64,000 bases of DNA from Deinococcus sonorensis KR-87 (GCF_040256395.1 NZ_CP158299.1:2509501-2573500), one strand, 5' to 3'. Shown: positions 45,400 through 56,851, counted from the first letter of the stretch. A program made the numbers and translations. The notes: generated by a model from the letters alone, not told the origin.

Positions 45400-46458
45400 A
45401 TGAACCGACGACACTTCATGCTCGTCGCCCTGCTGCTGGGTGGGCTGGGCAGCGCCCAGATCAGCTATGTGGTGCAGCCGGGCGACACGCTCTACAGCCT
45501 CGCCACCCGCAGCGGCGTGCCGGTGGCGACCCTGCAGCAGCTGAACCACCTGACCAGCACCGCCCTGCAAGTCGGGCAGACGTTGCAGCTGCCTAGGGCT
45601 CCGACGGTGGCCGGGACTGCCCCCGCTGCCCCGACGCCGGCCACCCGGAGCGTTGGGGGCGTCACGGTCAGCGTGCCGACCCATCTGCGGATGGGCGACG
45701 CCTTCGTGCTGCGGCTGAGTGGGCCCGGGGCGGCAGGGGCGCGGGTTCAGTTTCCCAGCGAGGTGGGCGAAGACGTGCGTCAGCCGAACGAGCTGCTCAC
45801 GCCGCTGCCGGCGGCCGATGGTGCCCTGGTGCTGGGCCGGGTGGTGCTGGGCAAGACCACGCCGGTCCGCTACCGGGTGACGGTGGGCGCACAGGTGCTG
45901 ACCGGGGAGATTCCGGTCTCGGGTCAGGTCACGGGCCTGCAGCAGCTGAACATGGCCAGCAGCATCACCGACAAACTGATGGACCCGGCCCGCGCGGCCG
46001 AGGAAGCCGAGGTGGAACGCGCCTACCTGCGCCGCACCCCCCAGGTCTGGACCCGGCCCTTCGCCGCCCCGCTGACCATCCCGCCGCGCATCGCCACGGT
46101 GTTCGGGCAGTCCCGCACCTATTCCAGAGGCGGACCGGTCCAGTACCACTACGGCACCGACTACCTCGCCCCCATCGGCACCGACATTCATGCGATCAAT
46201 GACGGCACGGTGGTGATGGTGGGCACGTATCCGGTGCGGGGCGGGCTGGTGATCATTGATCACGGGGCCGGGCTGCTGAGCCTGTATTTTCACCAGTCGC
46301 GCACGCTGGTCAAGGTGGGGCAGGTGGTCCGGCGCGGCGACATCATCGGCCGGGTCGGCACCACCGGCATTTCCAACGCCCCTCACCTGCACCTGGAACT
46401 GCGGCTGCGCGGCGAGGCCGTGGAGCCGGCCGAGTGGCTGGGCCGGATGCTGCCGTGA
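45400..46458 (+). CDS. Secreted LysM-M23 metallopeptidase
   Basis: A 352-aa exported protein. The signal peptide MNRRHFMLVALLLGGLGSAQ leads to a LysM module (YVVQPGDTLYSLATRSGVPV), a beta-sandwich stretch (VSVPTHLRMGDAFVLRLSG), and a LytM catalytic domain with zinc ligands in YHYGTDYLAPIGT and APHLHLELRLRG. It would bind and cut peptidoglycan. The ATG 45400 has GGAGG; a GTG at 45370 overlaps the previous stop and would give 10 extra residues before the signal. A 28-nt stretch of its LysM is identical to the LysM of the neighbouring gene. Confidence 0.92.
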   Translation: MNRRHFMLVALLLGGLGSAQISYVVQPGDTLYSLATRSGVPVATLQQLNHLTSTALQVGQTLQLPRAPTVAGTAPAAPTPATRSVGGVTVSVPTHLRMGDAFVLRLSGPGAAGARVQFPSEVGEDVRQPNELLTPLPAADGALVLGRVVLGKTTPVRYRVTVGAQVLTGEIPVSGQVTGLQQLNMASSITDKLMDPARAAEEAEVERAYLRRTPQVWTRPFAAPLTIPPRIATVFGQSRTYSRGGPVQYHYGTDYLAPIGTDIHAINDGTVVMVGTYPVRGGLVIIDHGAGLLSLYFHQSRTLVKVGQVVRRGDIIGRVGTTGISNAPHLHLELRLRGEAVEPAEWLGRMLP

Positions 46459-46518
46459 AACGGGCCGTGGCATACTGGACGCATCGACCACACCGGCCTC
46501 CAGCTTCACGGCCCCCGC

Positions 46519-47253
46519 ATGACCGTCTTTGACTTCGGCGGGCGCCGGGCCCTGGTGACCGGCGCCGGCAAGGGCATCGGGCGCGAGATCGCGGCGCTGC
46601 TGGCCACCTGCGGCGCCGAGGTGGTGGCGGTGAGCCGCAGCGCCGACGACCTGACCCGCCTGCAGCGCGAGACCGGCTGTCTGCCGGTGGTGGCCGACCT
46701 GGAGACGGTGGAGGGGGTGCAGCAGGCCGTTCGGGCCGCTGGAGCCATTGACCTGCTGGTGAACAACGCGGGCATTGCGCTGCTGGAACCGTTTCTGGAG
46801 GCCACCCCGGAAGCGTTCGACCGGACCATGGCCGTCAACGTGCGGGCCGCGCTGCTGCTCGGGCAGGCGGTGGCCCGCGACCTGATCACCCGGTCGTCGC
46901 CCGGCGCCATCGTGAACGTGTCGAGCCAGTCCTCGATGGTGGGGCTGCCGAACCACGCGGCCTACTGCGCGTCCAAGGGCGCCCTGGATCAGCTGACGCG
47001 CGTGATGGCCATTGAGCTGGGGCCGCACCGCATCCGGGTCAACGCCGTCAACCCCACGGTCACGCTCACCCCGATGGGCCAGCGGGCCTGGAGCGATCCG
47101 GCCCGCAGCGCCCCGATGCTGGCCCGCATCCCGCTGGGCCGCTTTGCTGAGCCGCTGGACGTGGCCCAGGCGGTGGCCTACCTGCTGAGCGACGCCGCCG
47201 CCATGATCAACGGCGTGACGCTTCCGGTGGACGGCGGCTTTCTGACCTCCTGA
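46519..47253 (+). CDS. Short-chain dehydrogenase, L-xylulose reductase-like
   Basis: A 244-aa SDR. TGAGKGIGRE near residue 14, AVSRSADDL after strand 2, LLVNNAGIALLEPF near 75, NVSSQSSMVGLPNHAAYCASK with the catalytic Ser-Tyr-Lys, and a C-terminal VDGGFLTS. The motif set TGAGKGIG plus the NVSSQ(S/A)S segment recalls dicarbonyl/L-xylulose reductases, but substrate assignment is inference. CATACT at 46474-46479 would give a short leader. It is convergent with csoR, leaving 22 nt. Confidence 0.92.
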   Translation: MTVFDFGGRRALVTGAGKGIGREIAALLATCGAEVVAVSRSADDLTRLQRETGCLPVVADLETVEGVQQAVRAAGAIDLLVNNAGIALLEPFLEATPEAFDRTMAVNVRAALLLGQAVARDLITRSSPGAIVNVSSQSSMVGLPNHAAYCASKGALDQLTRVMAIELGPHRIRVNAVNPTVTLTPMGQRAWSDPARSAPMLARIPLGRFAEPLDVAQAVAYLLSDAAAMINGVTLPVDGGFLTS

Positions 47254-47275
47254 ACCGCTCAGGCAGCGTTTCCCT

Positions 47276-47605
47276 TCAGGTGTACTTGAGCGCTTCCATC
47301 AGTTCTTCGATCAGGTCGGCGGCGTCCCCGCGTTCGTGGGCGGTGGAGATGTGCGCCTCCAGGTGCCCGCGCAGCACCACCTCCCCGGCTCCGGACAGCG
47401 CGCCCTGTACGGCCTTGATCTGGCGCAGCACGTCCACACAGTAGACGTGCGGATCGTCCAGCATCCGGACGATGCTCTCCAGATGGCCCCGGGCGATGGC
47501 CAGCCGGCGCGACGCACGCTTGCGGGCCTCCTCCGGCATGCACAGGTGGGCGTGATCGGCACCCGCCTCGGGGGTGGGCGCGTGGGCCTTGGCGGCGGGC
47601 GTCAC
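47276..47605 (-). CDS. csoR: CsoR-type copper-sensing repressor (Cys-His-His ligands)
   Basis: A 109-aa DUF156 regulator with a three-helix fold. The helix RRLAIARGHLESIVRMLDD leads to the first ligand in YCVDVLRQIKAVQGALSG, then RGHLEAHIS holds the second and third. The usual third ligand Cys is His, as in the Thermus CsoR described with Cys-His-His ligands. The family releases DNA when Cu(I) binds, so the copZ and copA promoters are its expected targets. It starts with GTG 6 nt after the copZ stop, so it is the second gene of copZ-csoR and probably autoregulates. The His-rich N-terminus (DHAHLC) may bind metal too. Confidence 0.9.
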   Translation of the reverse strand: MTPAAKAHAPTPEAGADHAHLCMPEEARKRASRRLAIARGHLESIVRMLDDPHVYCVDVLRQIKAVQGALSGAGEVVLRGHLEAHISTAHERGDAADLIEELMEALKYT

Positions 47606-47611
47606 CCGACC

Positions 47612-47815
47612 CTACTGCCGGACCTGAGCGGTGTAGCCCTCTTCGCTGACGGCCGACAGCAGCGCCTGCACGTCCGGCTCGCCCTGGACGGTGGCCCGCC
47701 CGGTCTGAAGGTCCACTTCGGCGTCCTGAACGCCGGGAACGCGCTTGAGGGCCTTGGTGACAGCTGCCTGGCAGTGTCCACAGGTCATGCCGCTGATGTT
47801 CAGTTCCGTGCTCAT
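47612..47815 (-). CDS. copZ: Copper chaperone, HMA domain
   Basis: A 67-aa heavy-metal-associated protein: MSTELNISGMTCGHCQAAVT with the metal-binding CxxC, ending EEGYTAQVRQ. It carries Cu(I) to the copper ATPase encoded divergently. The ATG at 47813-47815 is chosen because TAGCCT (47822-47827 on this strand) ends exactly 6 nt upstream, with TTGACA 17 nt further (47845-47850). An in-frame ATG two codons upstream would lie before the likely transcript start. csoR follows 6 nt after its stop. Confidence 0.93.
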   Translation of the reverse strand: MSTELNISGMTCGHCQAAVTKALKRVPGVQDAEVDLQTGRATVQGEPDVQALLSAVSEEGYTAQVRQ

Positions 47816-47821
47816 GTCCAT

Positions 47822-47850
47822 AGGCTATACCCTCCCACCGGGGGTGTCAA
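47822..47850 (-). promoter_or_regulatory. copZ-csoR promoter with CsoR-type dyad in the spacer
   Basis: On the reverse strand: TTGACA (47845-47850), 17 nt, TAGCCT (47822-47827). The spacer holds a GC-rich dyad, ACACCCCCGGTGGGAGGGT, of the CsoR operator type, so a bound repressor would block RNA polymerase. Confidence 0.75.
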
Positions 47851-47861
47851 TCCGGAGGAGG

Positions 47862-47875
47862 GCCCACCGGTGGGC
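47862..47875. promoter_or_regulatory. Perfect 14-bp palindrome between copZ and copA
   Basis: GCCCACCGGTGGGC is self-complementary and sits mid-way in the divergent region, just upstream of the copZ -35 box. It may be a further CsoR site or an unrelated operator. Confidence 0.5.
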
Positions 47876-47912
47876 GTAACCCATACATTCGTTCTCAACG
47901 GGCATCTTGACC

Positions 47913-47941
47913 TTGACCTTTCCAGCCTCTGGGCATATCCT
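47913..47941 (+). promoter_or_regulatory. copA promoter
   Basis: TTGACC (47913-47918), 17-nt spacer, TATCCT (47936-47941). A CsoR-type operator follows directly. Confidence 0.8.
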
Positions 47942-47948
47942 TCGGGCA

Positions 47949-47967
47949 TATCCCCCAGGGGGGGATA
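47949..47967 (+). promoter_or_regulatory. CsoR-type operator of copA
   Basis: TATCCCCC (47949-47956) and GGGGGATA (47960-47967) form a perfect 8-bp inverted repeat with a 3-nt centre, overlapping the predicted transcription start. It matches the GC-rich A/T-flanked style of CsoR sites. AAGGAG follows within 5 nt. Confidence 0.75.
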
Positions 47968-47977
47968 AGGAGCGGAG

Positions 47978-50491
<2,514 letters not shown>

Positions 50492-50503
50492 TCCCTCTGG
50501 GGT

Positions 50504-50548
50504 GTCCGGGCGAGGTCCGTGCAGTGGACCTCGCCCGGACGTTTGTTT
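50504..50548 (+). terminator. Terminator of copA
   Basis: A perfect 15-bp stem GTCCGGGCGAGGTCC / GGACCTCGCCCGGAC with a 7-nt loop, then GTTTGTTT. Confidence 0.92.
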
Positions 50549-50810
50549 GGACCCGGCGTCGAGGCAGACAACGCCGGGAATTTCCTGGGGGGTTCCTTGG
50601 TTCGGGCCGGCAGGCCCCTGCTGGCGCCCTCACTGGTCAAGTGTTGCCGGCGGAGCGGGGCCACTGGGATGGCGGGCCGGGTTCCCCCCCGTGCCATCCC
50701 GGCGTGGCTGCGTGTAAGAAATTCGTCATAAGTGCTCCATCAAACTGATGAACGGCCCCCCGTGCCACCAGTTTCCCGTCGCCTTCTCTGCTTCATCTTC
50801 AGGAGAAACT

Positions 50811-52142
50811 ATGCCCCGCATTTCCGCACTGCCTGTGGCTGTGCCCCTGGCCACGCTCGCCTTGCTGGTCGGCTGTGGCAACCCGGCACCTCCGGCGTAC
50901 TCGCCGCCTCTGTCGCTGCAGGCCCTGAGCATGGGCAGCGCCAAGAAGTACGCGTTCATTCATACGCTCAGCATCCCGTCCACGCTCACCCTCAGTGCGC
51001 TTCAGAGCAGTTCCGGAGGCAGGGTCCTGGAGTTCTATCCGGATCTGGGCAGCGCCATCGTGGCCAACAATGTGGCAGCCCGGCAGCCCTATGACGTGAC
51101 CGTGGAGTCCAACACCACCCGGCTGAAGATCGGGGATGCCCGGATGCAGGGGTTCAACGCCTGGTCCAGCGGCTTCAATGCCTGGTCGAGCGGCTTCACC
51201 GCGTGGTCCAGCGGCTTCACCACCTGGAGCACGGGCAACAGCGCCCTGGCCACCACCTTCACCGAGAATATGGACGACTGGAACGCCATTCAGCTGTCGG
51301 GCGCCCAGGCGCTGGTGCCGGAACTGGGCCAGGGCATCAAGGTCGCCGTGCTCGACACGGGCCTGGATCTGAATCATCCGGCCTTCTCAGGGCACGTGGA
51401 CACCGCCAACATGTACGACTTCGTGGCCGGCACCCCGACGCCTCAGGACGTCAGCAACGGCACCAGTTCCGGCTCTGAGGGCTACGGCCACGGCACGGCC
51501 GTCGCTTCACTGGTGCTGCAGATTGCCCCGAAAGCCACCATCCTGCCGCTGCGGGTCCTGGACACCAACGGGTGCGGCGACATCCAGACCATCGCCAACG
51601 CCATCAGTTATGCCGTCAGCGCGGGCGCCAAGGTCATCAACCTGTCGCTGGGCTCCACCACGGACGTCTGGGCCCTGAACAGCGCCATCCAGTCGGCCAT
51701 CAGCCGGGGCGTAACGGTGGTGGCTGCCGCCGGCAACAGCGGGGATACCAACGTCCTCTATCCGGCCCGCAACGCGCTGGCCAACGGCAACAACCTGCAG
51801 GCCTATGGCTCGGTCAGCGTCGGCAGCGTCACCAACTCGCTGACGAAGTCGGCGTTCAGCACGTATGGCAGCTATCTGGAGCTGACGGCGCCCGGCGAGG
51901 GGCTCAAGACCGCCTTCCCCAACAACCAGACCGTGCTGGCCACCGGCACCTCCTTTTCCACCCCCGTGGTGTCCGGGGCGCTGGCGCTGGCGCTGTCTGC
52001 GGGCGTGCCCAGCGCCAACCGGTACGATGTCTCGGCCCTGCTGAACGCCCTGGACAGCACCGCCACCCTAAACAACGATTCGACCTACCGGCTGGGGTAC
52101 GGTACCCTCAATCTCACCGCGTTTATTCACAAGTACCGCTAA
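50811..52142 (+). CDS. Lipoprotein subtilase with Trp repeats
   Basis: A 443-aa S8 protease. The signal peptide ends in lipobox LLVGC. An I9-like pro-region covers about residues 40-110, then four tandem 7-residue repeats GFNAWSS GFNAWSS GFTAWSS GFTTWST (about 114-141) precede the catalytic domain. The triad is Asp near 182 (AVLDTGLD), His near 227 (GYGHGTAVAS) and Ser near 381 (GTSFSTPVVSG). The protein is probably anchored outside the membrane and cuts extracellular proteins. AGGAG precedes ATG 50811. It lies 10 nt upstream of a paralogue. Confidence 0.92.
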   Translation: MPRISALPVAVPLATLALLVGCGNPAPPAYSPPLSLQALSMGSAKKYAFIHTLSIPSTLTLSALQSSSGGRVLEFYPDLGSAIVANNVAARQPYDVTVESNTTRLKIGDARMQGFNAWSSGFNAWSSGFTAWSSGFTTWSTGNSALATTFTENMDDWNAIQLSGAQALVPELGQGIKVAVLDTGLDLNHPAFSGHVDTANMYDFVAGTPTPQDVSNGTSSGSEGYGHGTAVASLVLQIAPKATILPLRVLDTNGCGDIQTIANAISYAVSAGAKVINLSLGSTTDVWALNSAIQSAISRGVTVVAAAGNSGDTNVLYPARNALANGNNLQAYGSVSVGSVTNSLTKSAFSTYGSYLELTAPGEGLKTAFPNNQTVLATGTSFSTPVVSGALALALSAGVPSANRYDVSALLNALDSTATLNNDSTYRLGYGTLNLTAFIHKYR

Positions 52143-52152
52143 GGAGATTCCA

Positions 52153-53253
52153 ATGTCCCTGTCTCTATCCAATCGCCTTGCGGCCGGCCTGAGTCTGCTG
52201 CTGCTGACCGGCTGCGGCAGCGTCGCACCTACACAGCTTCATCCTCTGGCGTTGCCGTCTGGTCAATACAGCACTGCCGAGGCCACCGGCAAGATCGGGG
52301 CCTGGGCCAGCGGCAAGATCGGCGCGTGGGCCAGCGGGTCCACCGCCAGCACCCTGCCCAGCGGCGTACCCAACACCTTCACCGACAACCTGGCCGCCTG
52401 GAACATGGTGCAGCTGTCTGCCGCGCAGGTGGCCGCGCCGCACCTGGGCGCCGGCATCAAGGTGGCGGTCATCGATACCGGCCTGGACCTGAGCCACCCC
52501 GCATTCCAGGGCCACCTGGCCCCGGCCGCCGACCAGTACGACTTCCTCGACAACGATACCTCCCCTGCCGAGCGCGGTAGCCCGGCGGACCTCGCGTACG
52601 GCCATGGCACGGCCATCGCTTCGCTGGTGCTGCAGGTCGCGCCGAAGGCCACCATCATGCCGCTGCGGGTCATTGCCCCGAACGGCCTCGCCACCCCCTC
52701 GGTGGTGGCCAGCGCCGTCAACTGGGCGGTGCAGCACGGGGCGACCGTCATCAACCTGTCGGTGGTGTCGAGCGTCGACTCGGCCCTGACGGACGCCCTG
52801 CGCGCCGCGGCGGCCAAGGGAGTGTACCTGGTGATGGCGGCGGGCAACGAGGGCGTGGCACCCCCAATGTACCCGGCCCGGTCCAGCGCGCAGGCCACCA
52901 CCCTGGGCCAGTACGCCCTGAGCGTGGGCAGCCTGGAGCTGAGCACCACCAAATCCGACTTTTCCAACTACGGCACTCAGCTGTCGCTGCTGGCGCCGGG
53001 TCGCCTGATGACCACCGCCTATCCCGGCAGCCAGTTTGCCCAGGCCACCGGCACGTCGTTCGCCGCCCCGGTGGTGTCGGGCGTGCTGGCGCTGGCGCTG
53101 GGCGAGCCGCTGTCTACCACCAACCGCACGCAGCTCGTCAGCCGCATCGTGGGCTCCGCCCGGGATGTCAGCGCTGCCAATGCCGCCTACAAGGTCGGCA
53201 GCATGCCCTTCAACCTGATCAGTGCCGCGAACTTCCTGAACACCCTGCGCTGA
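52153..53253 (+). CDS. Lipoprotein subtilase, short paralogue
   Basis: A 366-aa S8 protease. Lipobox LLTGC after a signal peptide. It lacks the long pro-region of the gene before it and instead has two tandem 8-residue repeats, GKIGAWAS GKIGAWAS (about residues 45-60). The triad is Asp near 106 (AVIDTGLDLSH), His near 151 (AYGHGTAIAS) and Ser near 300 (GTSFAAPVVSG). AAGGAG before ATG 52153. It probably derives from tandem duplication and divergence; the loss of the I9-like region suggests it needs no inhibitor or uses that of its neighbour, which is inference. Confidence 0.92.
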   Translation: MSLSLSNRLAAGLSLLLLTGCGSVAPTQLHPLALPSGQYSTAEATGKIGAWASGKIGAWASGSTASTLPSGVPNTFTDNLAAWNMVQLSAAQVAAPHLGAGIKVAVIDTGLDLSHPAFQGHLAPAADQYDFLDNDTSPAERGSPADLAYGHGTAIASLVLQVAPKATIMPLRVIAPNGLATPSVVASAVNWAVQHGATVINLSVVSSVDSALTDALRAAAAKGVYLVMAAGNEGVAPPMYPARSSAQATTLGQYALSVGSLELSTTKSDFSNYGTQLSLLAPGRLMTTAYPGSQFAQATGTSFAAPVVSGVLALALGEPLSTTNRTQLVSRIVGSARDVSAANAAYKVGSMPFNLISAANFLNTLR

Positions 53254-53270
53254 ACCCTGAAATGGACGTC

Positions 53271-53294
53271 GGACCCGGCAGGTATGCCGGGTCC
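53271..53294. terminator. Terminator between the protease pair and the GGDEF gene
   Basis: A perfect 10-bp stem GGACCCGGCA / TGCCGGGTCC with loop GGTA, between convergent genes. Confidence 0.75.
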
Positions 53295-53316
53295 GCCTAT
53301 TTGGTGCCGCGGGCCT

Positions 53317-56300
53317 TCAGACCACCACGGTGTTGCGCGTCTGCTTGGCCCGGTACAGCTTGAAATCCGCCGCCGAAACGAGCTTCTCGTAATCCCTGGT
53401 CTGGTCGTTGACCGCAGCTCCCGCCGACACCGACACGTGCAGCCCCGGCGCCACCTGATCCCAGGGATGGCTGTGGACTGCTACCCTTAGCCGTTCAATA
53501 TGGCGGGCGGCCTGCTCCAGCGTGGTGTCGGGCAGCAGCAGCAGAAACTCCTCGCCGCCGTACCGGGCAGCGGCCTGCTGGCCACTCAGGCTTTCCGTCA
53601 GCAGGCGGCCCACTTGCCGGATCACCTCGTCGCCCACCGGATGCGAGTAGCGGTCGTTGACCTGCTTGAAGTGGTCGATGTCGATCATGGCCACCGCCAT
53701 CGTGGCCCCCCGGAGCCGGTGGTCCTCGTAGGCCCGCTGCAACAGCGTCTCGATGTGCCGGCGGTTGTACAGGCCCGAAAGCGCGTCCTCCCGCACCTGC
53801 CGCTCCAGCAGGTCGGCCTGTTCCTGCAACGCGACCAGCAGGCTGCTCTTCTCACGGTTGGCCCGTTCCAGCGCCACGTTCGCGTTCGCCAGTTCCAGCG
53901 TCCGCAGGCGGTACAGTTCGGCCTCCGACTGGGCCCGTTCCACCTCGAACTGCATCAGCAGCGCCTCGTTGCGGTGGGCGGTCAGCTGCTCATTCAGCGC
54001 TCGGTCCACATCGCGTTCCACCTCCAGGTGCCGCATCGCCTCATCGAAGGCGCCCCGGGCCTTGTGCATGCCGGCCAGTTCGTGGTGCACGCGCACCAGC
54101 ATCTCCTTGATGTCCAGACGCTCGGCCACCTCGCGCACCTCGCCCAGGGCCTGCGCGGCCTCGTCGGTACGTCCCTGCCGGGTCAGGCTGTGCGCCTGAA
54201 ACAGCCGCATCCAGCCGTAGGCATCCGGGGCATCAATGCCGGAGCGCCGCAGCGTCTCCAGCGCTTCATCGTGCAGCACAATGGCCCGCTTCAGCTCGCC
54301 GGTGCCGTCCAGCGCCCGCCCCACCACCGAGCACGACACCGCCTCCAGCACCGGATTGCCGGCGGCGCGGGCGGCCTCCACCGCCTGCCGGCCCACCTGC
54401 TGCGCCAGGGCATACTCCCCAAGTTCCACCAGATTATCCGCCATGTTGTACAGGCAGTTGGCCTGACCCGGCAGGTTTCCGCTCTGCTGATGCAGGGCGA
54501 GCGCCTGTTCGAAATAGCCGAGGGCGGAACGCCGGTCCCCCATGCGGGCCGCCGTGACCACCCCCAGGTTGCCCAGGGCGTTGGCCTGTCCGCTCGCGTC
54601 CTCCAGGCGACGCGACAGCTCCAGGCTCTCCAGCAGGTACTGGGTGGCCTTCTCGGTGTTGAACAGGTCCTTGTAGAGCCAGGCCAGCAGGTTCTTGCAG
54701 TCGCGTTCCAGTGCGAGGTCACTGCCGGGCGTCTGAAGATTCAGGGCGCGGTTCAGGCGGTGGAGGGCGCTGCGCGGGTCGCCGGTCCGCAGGTCGGAAA
54801 ACGCCAGGGTGCGCAGGCTGGCCATCACGCCCGGCGGATGATCGTGCTGCTCGGCCAGCGCCAGGGCGTCCTGAGCCTCCCGTTTGCTGCGCTCGGGGTC
54901 GGTCTGCCGGCAGTCCCAGGCCGAGGTGTTCAACGTCTGCAGATGCTCCAGCACCGCCGGCGGCACCACCACCCGGCGCACCGTCGAGGTCGCCTCGCGG
55001 CCCAGATCGCCGTCCGGGTCCAGGCGGGGCGCGACGGCCGCCAGCCCGCTGTCGTTGACCATCTCCAGGAACGCCCGCGTCAGGTCCGGGTCGAAGTGGC
55101 GGCCCGACTGCGCGAGGATTTCGGCGCGGGCGGCCTCCACCGTCCACGCGGCCTTGTAGGGGCGTTCGGTGGTGAGCGCGTCCCAGACGTCGGCAAGCGA
55201 GACGATCCGGGCCGACAGGGGAATGTCCTGGCCGCTGAGGCCATGGGGATACCCGCTGCCGTCCCAGCGCTCGTGGTGATGCAGGGCAATTTCCTCGGCC
55301 ATCCGCAGCAGCCGGGTGGTGCTGCCCTGCAGCATCCGCGCGCCAATGGTGGTGTGCAGCTGCATGATCTCGAATTCCGTGTTGGTCAGTTTGCCGACTT
55401 TCAGCAGCACCGCGTCCGGCACGCCGATCTTGCCGATGTCATGCAGGCGCGACGACAGGCGGATCAGCTCCACCTGATCGGTGGGCAGCCCAATCTGCAT
55501 CGCGAGGTGGGCGGCCAGCTCTGACACGCGCAGGGTGTGGCTGCCGGTCTTGTCGTCGCGGTACTCGGCCGCGATGCCCAGGCGGACCACCACCTCCTGG
55601 TGGGCCGTTTCCAGCTCCCGGGTCCGCTGGAGCACCTCCGCCTCGGCCTGCTGGCGGGCCTCCTGCGCGGCCTCGTTCAGCAGCCGGTAGGCCTCCGCCT
55701 GGTGGGTGGCGCGCTCCATCTCCAGCTGCCGGGCCAGGTCCTCCACCTTCTGCTCGTGTTCCTCCTGCCGCACCCGCCGTTCCAGCTGCAGCGCCTCCCG
55801 CAGCGGCGCAGCGGCTCGCTCCGGCTGGCCCGCCCGCAGGTATGCCTCGGCCAGCACCTCGCACACTGCCAGGGTCGTTTTGGGATTGTCGGCCGCCGTG
55901 GCGAGGGCCAGCGCCGCCTCCAGGTGGCCCACGGCGACCTCCGGCTGCTCCAGTTCCAGCCGGCCCAGGTTGAGCAGGGCGTTCAGTTCGCTCGGCCCGG
56001 CCCCCAGCCGCCGCGCCAGGTCCAGGGCGTCCAGGCACATCCGGCGGGCCAGGTCCGTCTGGCCCGAGGCGCGGTACACCTGCGCCAGGGTATCGAGCAG
56101 CTCGGCCTCGTCCTGCAGCCGGTTGTGCGCCTGCGCCAGCGCCAGGGCGCGGCACAGCTGCTGCAGCGCCTCCTCCAGCTGTCCGCTGTCCTTGTAGGTC
56201 AGGCCCAGGCCGGTGAGCCCGGCGATCTCGTTGGCGACGTGCCCGGCCTGCAACGATTCCTCGATGCCCAGCTGGAAGTACTGGATGGCCCGCGGATAAT

Positions 56301-56802
56301 CCGACAGGTCGTGGTACAGGTTGCCGACATTGGTCAGGCAGGCGCTGGCGAGGGCGTGCATCGGCAGGCCGCTGTGAATGATGTGATCGAAACAGGCGAG
56401 CAGGTGTTCCAGCGCGACGTGATAACGGCCGGCACTCAGGGCGATCAGCCCCAGGTTGTTGAGGCTCTTGGCATGGCCTTCCTGGTCGTTGGCCTCCGCA
56501 CACACGGCCGCCTCCAGCTCGGTGAGCCGCACCGCGTCATCGGTGTGGCCCAGGAAGAAATGGGCCTTGGCGAGCAGGTTGAGCACCAGCGCACGCTCGG
56601 AGGCCGGGGCGCCGACCAGCCGCAGCGCCTCCTCTTCCAGGCCCACAACCGCCTGATATTCCTGGACCTCGTCGTGCTGGACCATGCGGGCCACCAGACC
56701 GTCCAGGGTGGCGGGCACGGCGGTCTGGGCCTCGCCCGGCAGCTCTGACCAGGAGGGCGCGTCGCGGCTGCCCTGCTGCGGGTCAGCGACGGGACCGGTC
56801 AT
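53317..56802 (-). CDS. Large TPR / HD-GYP / TPR / GGDEF cyclic-di-GMP protein
   Basis: A 1161-aa cytosolic protein in four parts. TPR helices occupy about residues 60-370 (e.g. EANDQEGHAKSLNNLGLIAL). An HD-GYP phosphodiesterase follows at about 400-600, with SRLHDIGKIGVPDAVLL near 454 and HHERWDGSGYPHGLSG near 511. More TPRs lie at about 615-960, a coiled coil near 950-1010, and a GGDEF domain at the end with RYGGEEFLLLLPDTT near 1084. Both making and degrading cyclic-di-GMP are therefore possible in one chain. The usual inhibitory RxxD before GGEEF is missing. TPRs suggest partner-protein control. A leaderless uORF precedes it. Confidence 0.9.
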   Translation of the reverse strand: MTGPVADPQQGSRDAPSWSELPGEAQTAVPATLDGLVARMVQHDEVQEYQAVVGLEEEALRLVGAPASERALVLNLLAKAHFFLGHTDDAVRLTELEAAVCAEANDQEGHAKSLNNLGLIALSAGRYHVALEHLLACFDHIIHSGLPMHALASACLTNVGNLYHDLSDYPRAIQYFQLGIEESLQAGHVANEIAGLTGLGLTYKDSGQLEEALQQLCRALALAQAHNRLQDEAELLDTLAQVYRASGQTDLARRMCLDALDLARRLGAGPSELNALLNLGRLELEQPEVAVGHLEAALALATAADNPKTTLAVCEVLAEAYLRAGQPERAAAPLREALQLERRVRQEEHEQKVEDLARQLEMERATHQAEAYRLLNEAAQEARQQAEAEVLQRTRELETAHQEVVVRLGIAAEYRDDKTGSHTLRVSELAAHLAMQIGLPTDQVELIRLSSRLHDIGKIGVPDAVLLKVGKLTNTEFEIMQLHTTIGARMLQGSTTRLLRMAEEIALHHHERWDGSGYPHGLSGQDIPLSARIVSLADVWDALTTERPYKAAWTVEAARAEILAQSGRHFDPDLTRAFLEMVNDSGLAAVAPRLDPDGDLGREATSTVRRVVVPPAVLEHLQTLNTSAWDCRQTDPERSKREAQDALALAEQHDHPPGVMASLRTLAFSDLRTGDPRSALHRLNRALNLQTPGSDLALERDCKNLLAWLYKDLFNTEKATQYLLESLELSRRLEDASGQANALGNLGVVTAARMGDRRSALGYFEQALALHQQSGNLPGQANCLYNMADNLVELGEYALAQQVGRQAVEAARAAGNPVLEAVSCSVVGRALDGTGELKRAIVLHDEALETLRRSGIDAPDAYGWMRLFQAHSLTRQGRTDEAAQALGEVREVAERLDIKEMLVRVHHELAGMHKARGAFDEAMRHLEVERDVDRALNEQLTAHRNEALLMQFEVERAQSEAELYRLRTLELANANVALERANREKSSLLVALQEQADLLERQVREDALSGLYNRRHIETLLQRAYEDHRLRGATMAVAMIDIDHFKQVNDRYSHPVGDEVIRQVGRLLTESLSGQQAAARYGGEEFLLLLPDTTLEQAARHIERLRVAVHSHPWDQVAPGLHVSVSAGAAVNDQTRDYEKLVSAADFKLYRAKQTRNTVVV

Positions 56803-56851
56803 GCCCGCACCGGCGCGGCGGAGCGGACCCAGGACTGTGGGGTAACGGAGT

